From NCBI GenBank assembly GCA_024741835.1, contig JAENRP010000122.1, positions 1 through 64,000 of the forward strand: DNA of 64,000 nucleotides, written 5' to 3'. The number at the start of each line of letters is the position of its first letter. Position 1 is the first letter of the stretch. Under the pieces are notes generated by a model. The model was not told where the DNA came from and did no database searches. It saw only the letters and a list, made by a program, of their open reading frames with translations. Below are positions 21,902-31,916 of the stretch, in pieces. Both the position numbers and the translations under genes were made by a program. Origin of the DNA: Diplocarpon mali. Its lineage: Eukaryota > Ascomycota > Leotiomycetes > Helotiales > Drepanopezizaceae.

Positions 21902-24239
21902 TCAGATCTCGTGGACCATCAACGCGATTTGCTTGCGCCAGTCCTCCAAACGTTCGTGCATATCGAGCAAGTCCTTCTCCTTGCTCCTGGTTCGGTTTTC
22001 GCCCTCGGCCACCACCTCCTTGAACAGCCGGAGGTAGGCGGGGTAGAATCGCTTGTACCGCCTCGCCAGCTCGATGGCCTCGGGCTTCACCTGGGAGCTG
22101 CTGGAGCTGGAGGATGTGACCGAGGAGCTCTTCTGGTGCCGCTGGTACACTGGCGACCGAGAGTTCTTGGTGGAGGTGTGCGGTGCCGGGGAGGCGGAAA
22201 AGGATGTGCGATCGCCGGACGACTCCATGTCGGAAGCGTTCGTGGGCGGCGACGAAGCGAGAGGAGAGGACTTCCGGGGAGGGTTGCTCTTATTCGTGGT
22301 GGGGTGGAATGAAGCGTAAGAATTGCCATTCGTGCGCGACTGCGGCCCGGCATCCGGGATGCGCGTGGTCGGGACGGGCACCTCCCTCTTGACCTTCTTG
22401 CTCAGCGGAATGCTCGAGTCGCTCGTCTCGCGCTCATCCTCCTCCCGAGAGCGCTTGAGAGCCGGCTTGGGCTTGGGCTTGGGCTTCAGGGTCGGCGCTG
22501 GGGTCGTTTGGACGTCGTCCTCGTCCGAATCCTCCACATACTCGGACGAGAGAACCTTCGCCCCAGCCTTTGGAGCGGGTGTCTGCTTCTTGGCGGTAGC
22601 AGCCTTGGACGTGGCCTTCGCCGCCGCTCTCGGCGTAGCCTTGGGCCCAGGCTTGGACGCAGCCTTGGGCGCCGCTTTGGGCGCAGCTTTGGATGGCGCT
22701 TTGCCAGGGTTCTTCGAGAAGAGTCGCTTCGCCTGAGCCTCTTTCTCGCTGGTCTTCTTGGGCTTTGTTGCGGGTGGCTGCGACGTCGATCGGCCTTCGC
22801 CCTTGACCTTGGTCAGGTTTTTGTCCTCCAGCAACTCCTCCTCACCGCCATTCGGGGTATCGCGACCAGATCCCTCCCCGTTCTTGGAGCCTCTCGCGAG
22901 GTTGCCCTTGGCAACGATCTCAGCCTGGAGCTTGCTGAGGGACTTGCCCGTACCGCGCTCAGACTTGATGAGAAGTCGGTCCCACTCGGGTTCGGAGATG
23001 CCCATCCTCATCTTGTCGTACTGCTTCACGGCATTGTCAATCGCTCTCTGACGGTCATCCCCGGCGTAACCGTAGCTCCAGACATCCAGCTCCTTCCAGA
23101 AGGCTTTTCGTAGTTCCCACTTGCCAGTCGTCTCGTTCAAGTCTCCGACCTTCCGAAGAGAGTTGCTCAGGTCGGTCTCGGACAGATCAGGCAGCATGTT
23201 GCCGATCGACTTCTCAGCCAGGGGTTCGACAGCCAGGAGGTGGATGACGGGTTTTCGTGCCTCCTTGAGCCGCTCGGCATTCTGTTGCGAGAGGGGGACG
23301 GACGTGGGGCCGAGCGACGGCGAGCCGAGGCCGTTGAGAGCTGGGCTCGTAGGCATCGATCGGGTCGTGCCACTGGCCAGAGCCCGGTTCTGGTTCAAGA
23401 ATTTGGACTTGTTCGTAGCCCTCTGCGCAGATGCACCTTTGCGTCCGGGTACAACCAGGGAGTCGATGACCTTGGTCCTGCCCCGATGTCAGTCAAGCCG
23501 GGGGATGTGCGAGGGGGGGGCTACATACGTCTTCGAGTCCTTGCTGTGCTTCTCCGACGCGAGAGAGCCCTTCAGCTGCGCCAGGGCGAGCGAATCGGGG
23601 TCGTCGGAGCCGTGGGTGGGCTGGGAGCTGGTCGCGACGGGCGGCTTGGTACTGGCCTTGGGGGCCAACTTGGTTGGCTTGAGGTTGAGCCCCATGGAGG
23701 CGATCCATCTGGTGTGGGTCTTTGGTTCGACCCGAATCATCCCCTTCTTGGGATTTGGTTTCTTCGATTTGTACATTTCGTCTTCGAGCTCGGAGTCGGT
23801 CGAGGTGGTGGTCTGGTACAGATCGTGTGCGAAAGGATCGTGGGAGGAAGCAAAATGTTGGGTCTTACTTCCGTAGGATATGGACTGTGTGCGCGATCGG
23901 TTAGCAATTGATTCATTCCTCTGGTGGGTGGTGGCATCATGGCAAGCGGCGTCCTGGCGACGAATTGCGAAGGTGAGCAGCACAATGGGCACGCAAGCAC
24001 CCCGCCCTCCACGACGCCGAGCCGACCTCGCGGGGAAATGGGGCAGCCGGACGTACAGGATGTTCCCCCACGGACAATTGGAGGCTCTTCCCATTCTGCA
24101 CGCATTTGATCATCTCCTCGATCATGGCGTCTGTCAAGGTGAGCCCGAGGGCGTCCGGAACGCCCGAGTCCTGCTGGGAGGGAGCGTCTGAGGAGGTCCC
24201 CAGCGACATGCCCGACTCTGGAATCACGAGGGAAGGCAT
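21902..24239 (-). CDS. ELL-like RNA polymerase II elongation factor
   Basis: The spliced product has 704 residues from exons 24057-24239, 23529-23884 and 21902-23477; introns are 172 nt (GTACGT...ACACAG) and 51 nt (GTATGT...GGGCAG). The N-terminal region contains LTDAMIEEMIKCVQNGKSLQL...YGSKTQHF, which resembles the ELL N-terminal domain of fungal proteins such as S. pombe Ell1. The middle is Lys/Ala/Pro-rich, with KAAPKAAPKAASKP-type repeats and polySer. The C-terminal 75 residues, IELARRYKRFYPAYLRLFKEV...LEDWRKQIALMVHEI, fit an occludin/ELL homology domain. ELL stimulates elongation by suppressing polymerase pausing. The assignment rests on motif memory, not on a search; a fungal protein of unknown function with a similar C-terminus is the alternative. 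It lies inside the repeat-rich island. Confidence 0.65.
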
Positions 24240-24484
24240 CTTTGTCTATTCGTCTGTCGTCTGCCTGCCGCGAGTTGAGTTTCGAGGGAAATCGGGAGGG
24301 GGGGGAGTGGTGGGAGCCCTGGCGGCTTGCTGGTCCTCGCTGCCAAGTCTCGACGGGGATGGCTGACGCTCGACTATCTCGACATAGAGGCGGTACCAGA
24401 GTCCATTTGTGAGAGGAAAGGGAGAGTGCGAGAGATTGCTGGTGGTGCACAGTCACAGCCAGATATAAGAAGCGGCGGGTGTGA

Positions 24485-24522
24485 GCGAGAGAGAGAGAGA
24501 GGGTGTGTGTGTGTGTGTGTGT
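24485..24522. repeat. compound (GA)n(GT)n microsatellite upstream of the ELL-like gene
   Basis: About eight GA units are followed directly by about nine GT units. On the coding strand of the ELL-like gene this is an AC/TC pyrimidine-rich tract about 250-280 bp upstream of the start codon. Confidence 0.85.
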
Positions 24523-24715
24523 TTGGTGGTTGATGAGAGCGAGAGCGAGGGATTGTCGGGGGGGGTTGTTTGCTGAGGGGGAAGAAGAGGGAAGAGATGT
24601 CGTTCCTCCGCACAGCACAACACGCAGCAGACCAGGCACTAATCGACGGAAGTTCTAGGGTGGAGTGCAGTGCGGATATTGGAAGGTGAATGTAGGTTGA
24701 GGGTTGAGAGTTGTG

Positions 24716-24850
24716 GAGGTGGATGTGGATGTGGATGTGGATGTGGATGTGGATGTGGGTGTGGAGGTGGATGGGGTGTAGATGTGGTGTGGATGTGGTG
24801 TGAACGTAGTATGGATGTGGTGTGGATTTAAAGTGGATGTGGGCAAGGGT
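24716..24850. repeat. (GGATGT)n hexanucleotide array
   Basis: There are six perfect GGATGT units, then diverged GGTGTG/GGATGTG variants. The strand is strongly G-rich, with almost no C for about 130 bases. Confidence 0.85.
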
Positions 24851-25072
24851 GTGGGCGTAGGCTTTGGCTATTAGGCTCAGCAAGGTAGCAGGTTGGCAGG
24901 GTGGTACAGTAGAGTACAGCAGGGCTTGGCGGGGGGGCGGATGTGCAGGTTCGGGCAATGGAAATGGAAACTACAGGGACCCTACCTGTACTAGCCCGAA
25001 GAAGCCTTGCGCGTGAGGTAAACGAGAGCCGCGGATCCAGATGCGATTCCAGATGCAGTGCAGCGCGGTGCA

Positions 25073-25207
25073 ATTCAGTTCAGTTCAGTTCAGTTCAGTT
25101 CAGTCCAGTCCAGTCCAGTCCAGTCCAGTCCACTCTACTCTACTCTACTCTACTCTACTCCACTCCAGTCCACTCCACTCCACTCTACTCCACTCCACTC
25201 CACTCCA
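25073..25207. repeat. pentanucleotide array with blocks of unit variants
   Basis: CAGTT units are followed by CAGTC units, then CTCTA units, then mixed CTCCA/CACTC units, all in the same 5-bp register. The variants come in blocks rather than mixed, which suggests successive local expansions. Confidence 0.9.
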
Positions 25208-25311
25208 GTCCCGTCGCCTCGATGTGTGTAGCCGAGGGTGGATGTTCCGTCGCCGAGGTGTTTATGCAGCTGTACGACCAGCAGGACCGCAGATCCGATA
25301 CACGAACAGAG

Positions 25312-25342
25312 GGCGGAGGGCAGAGGGCAGAGGGCAGAGGGC
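25312..25342. repeat. (GAGGGCA)n heptanucleotide repeat
   Basis: Four to five units of GAGGGCG/GAGGGCA lie in tandem. Confidence 0.7.
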
Positions 25343-25388
25343 GGACAAGCAGAGCAAGCAGGGAACTGCCGACGGGGGGTAGTCGAGG

Positions 25389-25757
25389 AGGATAATTCTA
25401 TAATCGGGACGGGAGAAGAGTATAATTCTTTAGCCAGGATAGAGAGAGGAGTATAATTCTATAATCGGGACGGGAGAAGAGTATAATTCTATAATCGGGA
25501 CGGGAGAAGAGTATAATTCTTCAGCCAGGACGGAGAGAGGAGGATAATTCTATAATCGGGACGGGAGAAGAGTATAATTCTTTAGCCAGGACGGGAGAAG
25601 AGTATAATTCTTCAGCCAGGACGGAGAGAGGAGGATAATTCTATAATCGGGACGGGAGAAGAGTATAATTCTTTAGCCAGGACGGGAGAAGAGTATAATT
25701 CTTTAGCCAGGACGGAGAGAAGAGTATAATTCTTCAGCCAGGACGGAGAGAGGAGAC
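25389..25757. repeat. two-type 30-31 bp minisatellite
   Basis: About twelve units are present. Type A is TATAATTCTATAATCGGGAC + GGGAGAAGAG; type B is TATAATTCTTTAGCCAGGAC + GGAGAGAGGAG or GGGAGAAGAG. The order is roughly A B A A B A B B A B B B. Types share their first nine bases and the purine-rich end and differ in the middle (TATAATCGG against T[TC]AGCCAGG). The strand is purine-rich. Confidence 0.9.
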
Positions 25758-26005
25758 GAGACGGGTCTCCCAAGCTCTACACCGTCGCTGCGGCCAAAGC
25801 AAAAGGCCAGACGTCCGGCCAGAGGCACTGGGAGCCGCGCCCCAGCTGCCGTTGGATTCTCGGGCGTCGGGGGAGTCTGGAACTCGAGCCTCGTCACGCG
25901 TCGAGGGGTTTGCCTGGAATGCTCTTCTCGCCGCCCAGCTGAAGCAGGCTGTGGGGCCTTGCAGCTGCCGGTGCATCTGGCCGACAGCTGCTGGGACGGC
26001 GAGTA

Positions 26006-26009
<4 letters not shown>

Positions 26010-26036
<27 letters not shown>

Positions 26037-26066
26037 NTTTCTCTCTTTTTCTCTTTTTCTTTCTTC
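26010..26066. repeat. poly-T / CT-rich tract containing an N
   Basis: A run of at least 27 T is broken by an undetermined base at about 26037 and followed by CTCTCTTTTT-type sequence. The true run length is not resolved in this assembly. Confidence 0.8.
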
Positions 26067-26439
26067 GTATCGGGCAGGTCAAGCTCCAACGTCCCTCGAC
26101 CGATACAAGGCATGCCAGCGCTATTCCTGCCCATACGATCCGCTCGCTACTCGTTATCCGGCCAGGGACCTGGACTGTGGCAGGAGACCTGGATCATTAT
26201 CGGCCCTCGGAGTGGGGCCCAGAGCGTCTGGGTTCCGGGAGGGATGGCCGAAGGTTGGGAATCCGCCGAGACCCAGCGGAGCAGAGAGGCCGTGCCTGTC
26301 GCGAGGTGACTTTGATGTATCTTCAGACGAGCGTGCCAGGACGGGGCCATCTGCCAAAGTCGGCTTCCTCTCGTCCTTTGCGCCTCGGAGGGCCGTTGGG
26401 GCGGGGGAGCCGCTTCGACCTCTATGCTCCTTGACGACA

Positions 26440-26632
26440 GGCTCCAACCCTCCATCCAACCCTCCATCCAACCCTCGATCCAACCTTCCATCCAACCCTC
26501 CCCACACAAACAAACCTCCATGTAACCCTCCCCACGCATCCAACCCTCCAACCCTCCAACCCTCCAACCCTCCATCCCTCCATCCCTCCATCCCTCCCCT
26601 CCATCCCTCCATCCAACCCTGCCCACGCCTCC
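26440..26632. repeat. CCATCCAACCCT-type minisatellite
   Basis: Imperfect 8-12 bp units (CAACCCTC, CATCCCTC, CATCCAACCCTC) cover about 190 bp. The strand is almost free of G. Translation in any frame gives repetitive strings, not a protein. Confidence 0.85.
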
Positions 26633-27635
26633 CGGACGTCAGGGTACTTCTTGTCCAGGATGATCTCCACGCTCCACGACCACTCCCGCTGCGGCCAGTC
26701 AGTCGGCTCGATACTCGATACCTTGCCTCCTCGTCAGCGATGGGAGGTCCTTTACACACCGTCGACGGGAGGTACCGTAGTCCTTCGCATCTGGCATGAC
26801 CGCGACTCGAGATCTCGATGCACTTTTCTTCTTCAGCGCGACACGTGCCCACCTGTACTATCTGCGCCGCCAAGCGCCAAGCGCCAAGCGCGGAGCCGGC
26901 GGACGCAAGACGGCGGAGGAGGCTCGCTTGCTTTTCTTCCCTCGTGAGCCTCCCCCAGACAGCACGACTGCGGAACTGTATGGCTACCTCCTTGGTCGCA
27001 GGCCATCCCAACACTCTCTCCTGTGGTTCGTGCGGTGATGGTGGGACGGGTCACGAGGTCCAGAATCAAGACTTCCAGGTGAAGAGGTGAGAGGTGAGAG
27101 GTGAGGGAGGCCATTTCCAGACCCTGATGGACGCAGGCACAGCCAGGTGCAGCTTTCAAAGGAAGCCGGTGGGGAAGGGGGAGGGGAATCCAAATGATCC
27201 TCCAAATTACCAAGTACGGTACGGATGCGTGCCGCGGCGTGGGGGAGAGAGGCCTCTGGATTGCGCAGATGCGGAACCAGGATGCCGGACCCCCCGTGCT
27301 TGGATCGGTGACTTGGACCGAGGATATTCTCTGGCCCTCTGCCGTCCGGGCCGTCGCCGTGGCAATTGGAGGGGGGAGGCTCGGGTGGGAGGGGATCCCG
27401 ATACGACGACCGATCGGATCAGTCATGTCTTTTTCTATCGCCGGATGCATTGGGTGGGACCCCGTAGGCAGGGCAATACAAGGCAAGCCAATACCAGCCA
27501 ATACCAGTCAATATACTGTAGCTACACACACAGTCCCTGCCCATATCGACAGCTCGCTGGCGCCCAGCCATCGACATGCAAGCAGCCCCGCACAGCCCTC
27601 GCGCATCTCTCCAGCCAGGCGTCCAGGTAGCGTGA

Positions 27636-27680
27636 GCATCTGCCTCTGCATCTGCATCTGCATCTGCATCTGCATCCGGC
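27636..27680. repeat. (CATCTG)n hexanucleotide repeat
   Basis: About six tandem CATCTG units (with CCTCTG at the left) form a short microsatellite. Confidence 0.8.
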
Positions 27681-30104
27681 CTCCTCCATCTACTCTCGCG
27701 TCGGCGGTGTACCCAGGGAGTCTCGAGTCACGCTTCGGTCACGGCGCCGTCACCCTCTTCCTCGTCCAGCCGGGAAGATCCGGCGTGTGCTGCCTCGCCA
27801 ACCGAGGGTCGAGCGACGCCTCCTTCCCCGCGGCCCAGATGGCTCTCTTTTTCCGGGGTTTCGGGAGGTATTTCGGAATCCCCCCCCCCTTCTCCGAGTC
27901 ACGCCGCTGCGGTAGCGTGGAACCGCTCTCCGTCTTGCCGAGCTCTAGTGCGATGCGATGCGCTCCGAGGCGACCCAAGACCACCGTCGCATCGCTTGGG
28001 GCCTCGTGATACCACAGTCTCACAAATCGCCCTCTCACATATCGCCCTCTCGCATGTTCCTCAGACGAACGGCGGAGGTGCTGCCGCCGACGGCTACGAC
28101 AGTTCGCCGGCAGCGTGAGGCCGGCCAAAGGTTGGTCGGGCTTCCGCCGCCACACATGAGCTTGCGCCACCACCACTACCACCACCACCACCTTGCCTCC
28201 CAAAAGGGCCGAAGATGCTTATCTAGAGAGAAAGGATGGAAAGAAAACGAAAGAAAGGTCTCGTCTTTCTCCCCGTCCGTAACTCCAATCCATGACGATC
28301 AGCGCTCGAGATCAATGAAAATCCTCGGCGCCGGCGGTCAGTTGGCTCCGGCACGCAAAAAGAGTCTTGCGGGATTTCGTGCCGGAACGCTTTCTCGATC
28401 TTCGGATCATGAGACATCACAGGTAAGGAGACGTCTCAACCCAAACCATCTCGGCTGCAAGAAGCATCTCACCGCAACCAGATCTGGCCCTCCTCCCTGT
28501 CGCGCCGTGATGATCATGTAGGCACGGGGTATCTTTGCTGCTTTCGCAATTAACATTTGCGACTCGAAACCATCCTCCCTCGCTCCATTCTCCACACCAG
28601 CACCAGAGAAGGCCAGCAGCAGGCTGCTGCGTCAGGACATCCGTGCTACCCGTCCAACGTCCAACGGGGACCCCAGACCCGCGAGCCGAGTTCGGTCGGT
28701 CCGAGAGGGTGACAGATCAATGCATCCGCCGACACGAACCATCTAGCGCGGAGATCCACATCACCAAGGCGCTCACTTGTCAGATCGACCCAGACCAGGC
28801 GTTTCCCGTTGATGTCGACTGTACACTACCGGACGTACCCTGCCCTGGCGACCTGGATCTGCCGCGCTGCATGGCCCGGGATGAACTTGAATAAGCTTCC
28901 AGTCCCGCTCTTCATCTCCGAAAGGAAGGCCAGGAAGTCGGAGGGGGAGAAGGCTAGAAACCCCGATGCCATCCCGACTCTCCTCCCGGAACCAAGGCTG
29001 ACCCGCACCCCCCCCCCCCAAAAAACTGGACCGAGGTTCGAACGCACTCTTCCGAGTGGTCGGGCAGCCCTTGCTGGCCGTGAAACATTGCTTCCAAATG
29101 GATCGATGGTAAAAGCTACCCACCGGAGCACCACTCGGGACTGTAGCAGGGGCCTGGGTTGATTCATATTATTAGTGATTCTCCGATGGACCCAGACTGT
29201 GCATCCGGAAACGTGGGAGACCTGGGAGGTCGGTCTCAGGCTCCTCGATGATCTGGTGGGCTCGACGGATGGCTGGTCCTGTGTTTTTCTGGATCGGAAT
29301 GGCGGTATGGATCTGTTGGTATCTGTCGGTATCACGGGGGGGGGGCACAATACAAATAAGGGTTCCCGTATATGTATTTAGTTGTGGCTATCTTGTAGGG
29401 AGAATGGCCTGAAGGGCTATTGTATGCTAATCGCCAAGGCTAGTGCCAAGGCTAGGCTACCCACACGTGACTCCTCTTGTATTCATTCCTACAGCATCAC
29501 AATAGGTGATTATGTGCACAGGTGAGCTTTCTCGAGTACGTCGGGTTATATTCGTGTGTAAAAGCTTGCTCGCAAAGCTACTCCTCGAGAGCGTAGAGCA
29601 GATACAGTAGTGCCGAAGCCTTCCCTACCATGTGACTGGCCACATGACCTCTGATCATCTGACCTCTATGCCGACCGGATCATCCGACGACCACCTCCTC
29701 GGACCGACAGGGGACATGCTCCTCGCTGCGGGCCCGTCCCGGCGGGAGGTGCGGTACCTGGTGCATATCCCGTCCGGCCGACCATCGCCGTCCACGGCCG
29801 CATCCCATTCCCGCTTCAACGCTTCCCACCGTCCGGCCAAACGGTCTGATCTCACCTCATCCGACGCGGCACCTTGCTGCTGCTGCGGCTGCTTCTCTGC
29901 AGCAAGGTTGGGGCCAACGGCGAGGCTTCGGCTGTTGCCCTCTGCTTCGCCTACTCCCCTCGGTCGGCGGAAGAGAGATGTTGGAGTGTTTCTTCCAGGA
30001 CCTACGTCCCGGAGACTTGGTACAAAAGTATATGTACACGCCCACCTCTGCTGCAGCGCTTGGCATAGTGGGGGGGGCGTCGGCTGCGTGCTGGTGATCC
30101 GCCT

Positions 30105-30225
30105 CTGCTGCCTTCATCTGCCCATCTGCCCATCTCCCCATCTCCCCATCTCCCCATCCACCATACCCCATCACCCATACCCCATCACCCATCCCCCATC
30201 CCCCATCTCCATTAAACAATCACAT
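30105..30225. repeat. CCCATCT / CCCATCAC tandem array
   Basis: Tandem CCCATCTG, CCCATCTC and then CCATACCCCATCAC units run for about 120 bp, again with nearly no G on the plus strand. Confidence 0.8.
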
Positions 30226-31212
30226 CCTCCGTACGCCTCCGATGCCAGGATCCATCCAATCCAATTCCCAAACCCTCCCACCAGTGCTCGGAATCCCGAC
30301 GAGCAATCTACTCGTACAACGCGCAGGCCTGGGATGAAACGCAGCGCTCGAGCGATTGCGACGACACCGCGCGCCCGCGTCCAAAGGCGACGCCCCCGCC
30401 CGCTCCGGATCGACTCTCCCGGTGCCCAGGCGCATCGGTCGTGGAATGGATGGCTTGTTGCGGCGGTGCCGGGCGTCCGGGATCTGGTGAGACAAGATCA
30501 CGATCAACGAGCGCGACGTGCTTCTTCCCAGCGGTGGCCGGCTGTACGCTGGTCACGTGGAAGATTTATGAGCGACGGTTGTTGGCCTCGAACGGAGAGA
30601 GTGTACAGAGCGAGCATGCAGAGCCCCCACGGTTGTTCTCTCTCCCAAAAGGTCTCCGCAGCAGGTGGGGACTGCAGGGGGAAATCGCGGGGACATGGAC
30701 TCGCTTAGTGCGGGGTCACGTTTCCCCCCCATGCTCATCTCCCCTTCCTCTTCGGCGTCTGGTGGCTCACACGTCGCTTGCATCTGGCATCTTCCCTCTC
30801 CTCGGGATTCCCAATCTCTCTCTCGGCGGGCTCTGCAGCGGCGCTTGCACGCTCGAGTAGGAGCGCGTGTTCCGGGCGGCCGCTGACTCATGCTATCACG
30901 GGACCCTGTAGACTCAATACCGCCACTACTATGTGATCCCGAATTCCCTGCTTGTCCCGAACCGCGAACCGGAGATCTCTGGCGTGAGCCGAAGACGTCA
31001 CCACCTTCCATCCAATCCTTGACAGCTGCTAGTGGCTCTCGAGATGTCAGCGCAGAGTCAAGTGGTGTCGGGACTCTGCGCTGCTCAAGATCAGGCCGTC
31101 AGACTGAATCAGTTGACAGGTATTTAGACTTCCGTCGTCACCTTTGCGGCAAACCAGCTTTGCATCGTCTCCCTCTCTTTCCTCTGACTCGAATTCGGAG
31201 CGGTCAACGACC

Positions 31213-31916
31213 ATGGCAGGCTCGGCAGGAAAAGCTCACCGCTCTCTCAATGGTCTGNNNNCCCCCTCTCCTCTTGCCCGCAGGCCCAGCCCTCGATTGC
31301 ATCCTCCAGGCACAGGCTGGCAGTTGGCTAACCGGACAAAACGCAGTATTCCAGAAGCCCCTCGGCCTCTTCAGCAAAGAACCCATGACCGGCTTCTACC
31401 GCAATGGATACTGTGATGTTGGACCCGACGATTCGGGAAACCACTCGGTTGCCGGCATGTTCCCCTCGGTCTCGCCCCAATTCCTGGACTCCGCCCTCCC
31501 CCACGATGGAACCACTCGCTAATACTTCCTGTCAAGCAACCCTCACCGACCCCTTCCTGGACTTCACCGCCTCACGCGGCAACAACCTCCGCGCTATCGG
31601 CCTGACCGCAGGTTGCAAATGGTGTCTCTGCGCCGCCCGCTGGAAGGAGGCCGTCGAGTACGCCAGCTCCAGCGCGGAGAAGGACGGCGACCTGGCCAAG
31701 GGCAGCGTGGTGCCGAAAGTCCATTTGCACGCCACGAGCGTGCGGGCCTTGGACGTTGTGGGCTTGGCAGACCTGAAGAAGTACGCGGCAGAGCCCGAGG
31801 GGGCGAATGCGAGGAATGTCGCTCACGGACACGGAGGCATGGGAGGCGCGGTGAGGGAGCTGAAGGACATGTCGGGGAGAGGGAGTCTGACGACCAGGGA
31901 TCAGAAGGGGGCGTGA
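31213..31916 (+). CDS. DUF2237 family protein
   Basis: A small conserved protein of about 175 residues whose function is unknown across bacteria and fungi. Proposed exons are 31213-31252, 31347-31454 and 31537-31916. The joined sequence reads LNVFQKPLGLFSKEPMTGF, YRNGYCDVGPDDSGNHSVAA, TLTDPFLDFTASRGNNL and CKWCLCAARWKEA; these are the family's signatures, with Cys residues in the usual places. The 4-N gap (31258-31261) falls inside intron 1, so coding sequence appears intact; the donor of intron 1 (GTCTGN) is partly hidden. Intron 1 has a GCTAAC branch site 12 nt before its CAG. Intron 2 (82 nt) must use a GC donor (G/GCATGT) to keep phase. The gene sits alone between two repeat-rich stretches. 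The C-terminal tail after the domain is Gly/Ala-rich. Confidence 0.8.

Larger units (their letters stand above)
24240..31212. other. 7-kb repeat-rich gene desert
   Basis: Nearly 7 kb without a supportable gene. The DNA is GC-rich and packed with microsatellites, minisatellites and homopolymer runs (listed separately), including an unresolved base in a poly-T run and a C12A6 run near 29008-29025. Open frames such as 25852-26799 and 29632-30708 encode strings dominated by Pro, Ser and Arg that follow the repeats, so they are compositional artefacts. No transposase, reverse transcriptase, tRNA or rRNA signature was seen. Confidence 0.6.

Noticed and set aside
25389..25757. Repeated TATAAT sequences that resemble bacterial -10 boxes or TATA boxes
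   Set aside because: They are part of the minisatellite unit in a eukaryotic genome and no gene follows them; there is no reason to read them as promoters.
25852..26799. 315-codon open frame across the poly-T tract
   Set aside because: It runs through an undetermined base and a CCATCCAACCCT minisatellite, giving SNPPSNP strings; it is a composition artefact.
29030..29060. GAGGTTCGAAC sequence resembling a tRNA T-arm
   Set aside because: No acceptor stem, D-arm or anticodon arm could be fitted around it.
29632..30708. 358-codon open frame
   Set aside because: Low-complexity His/Pro/Ser/Arg content that follows a CCCATC repeat; no motif, splice logic or family resemblance.
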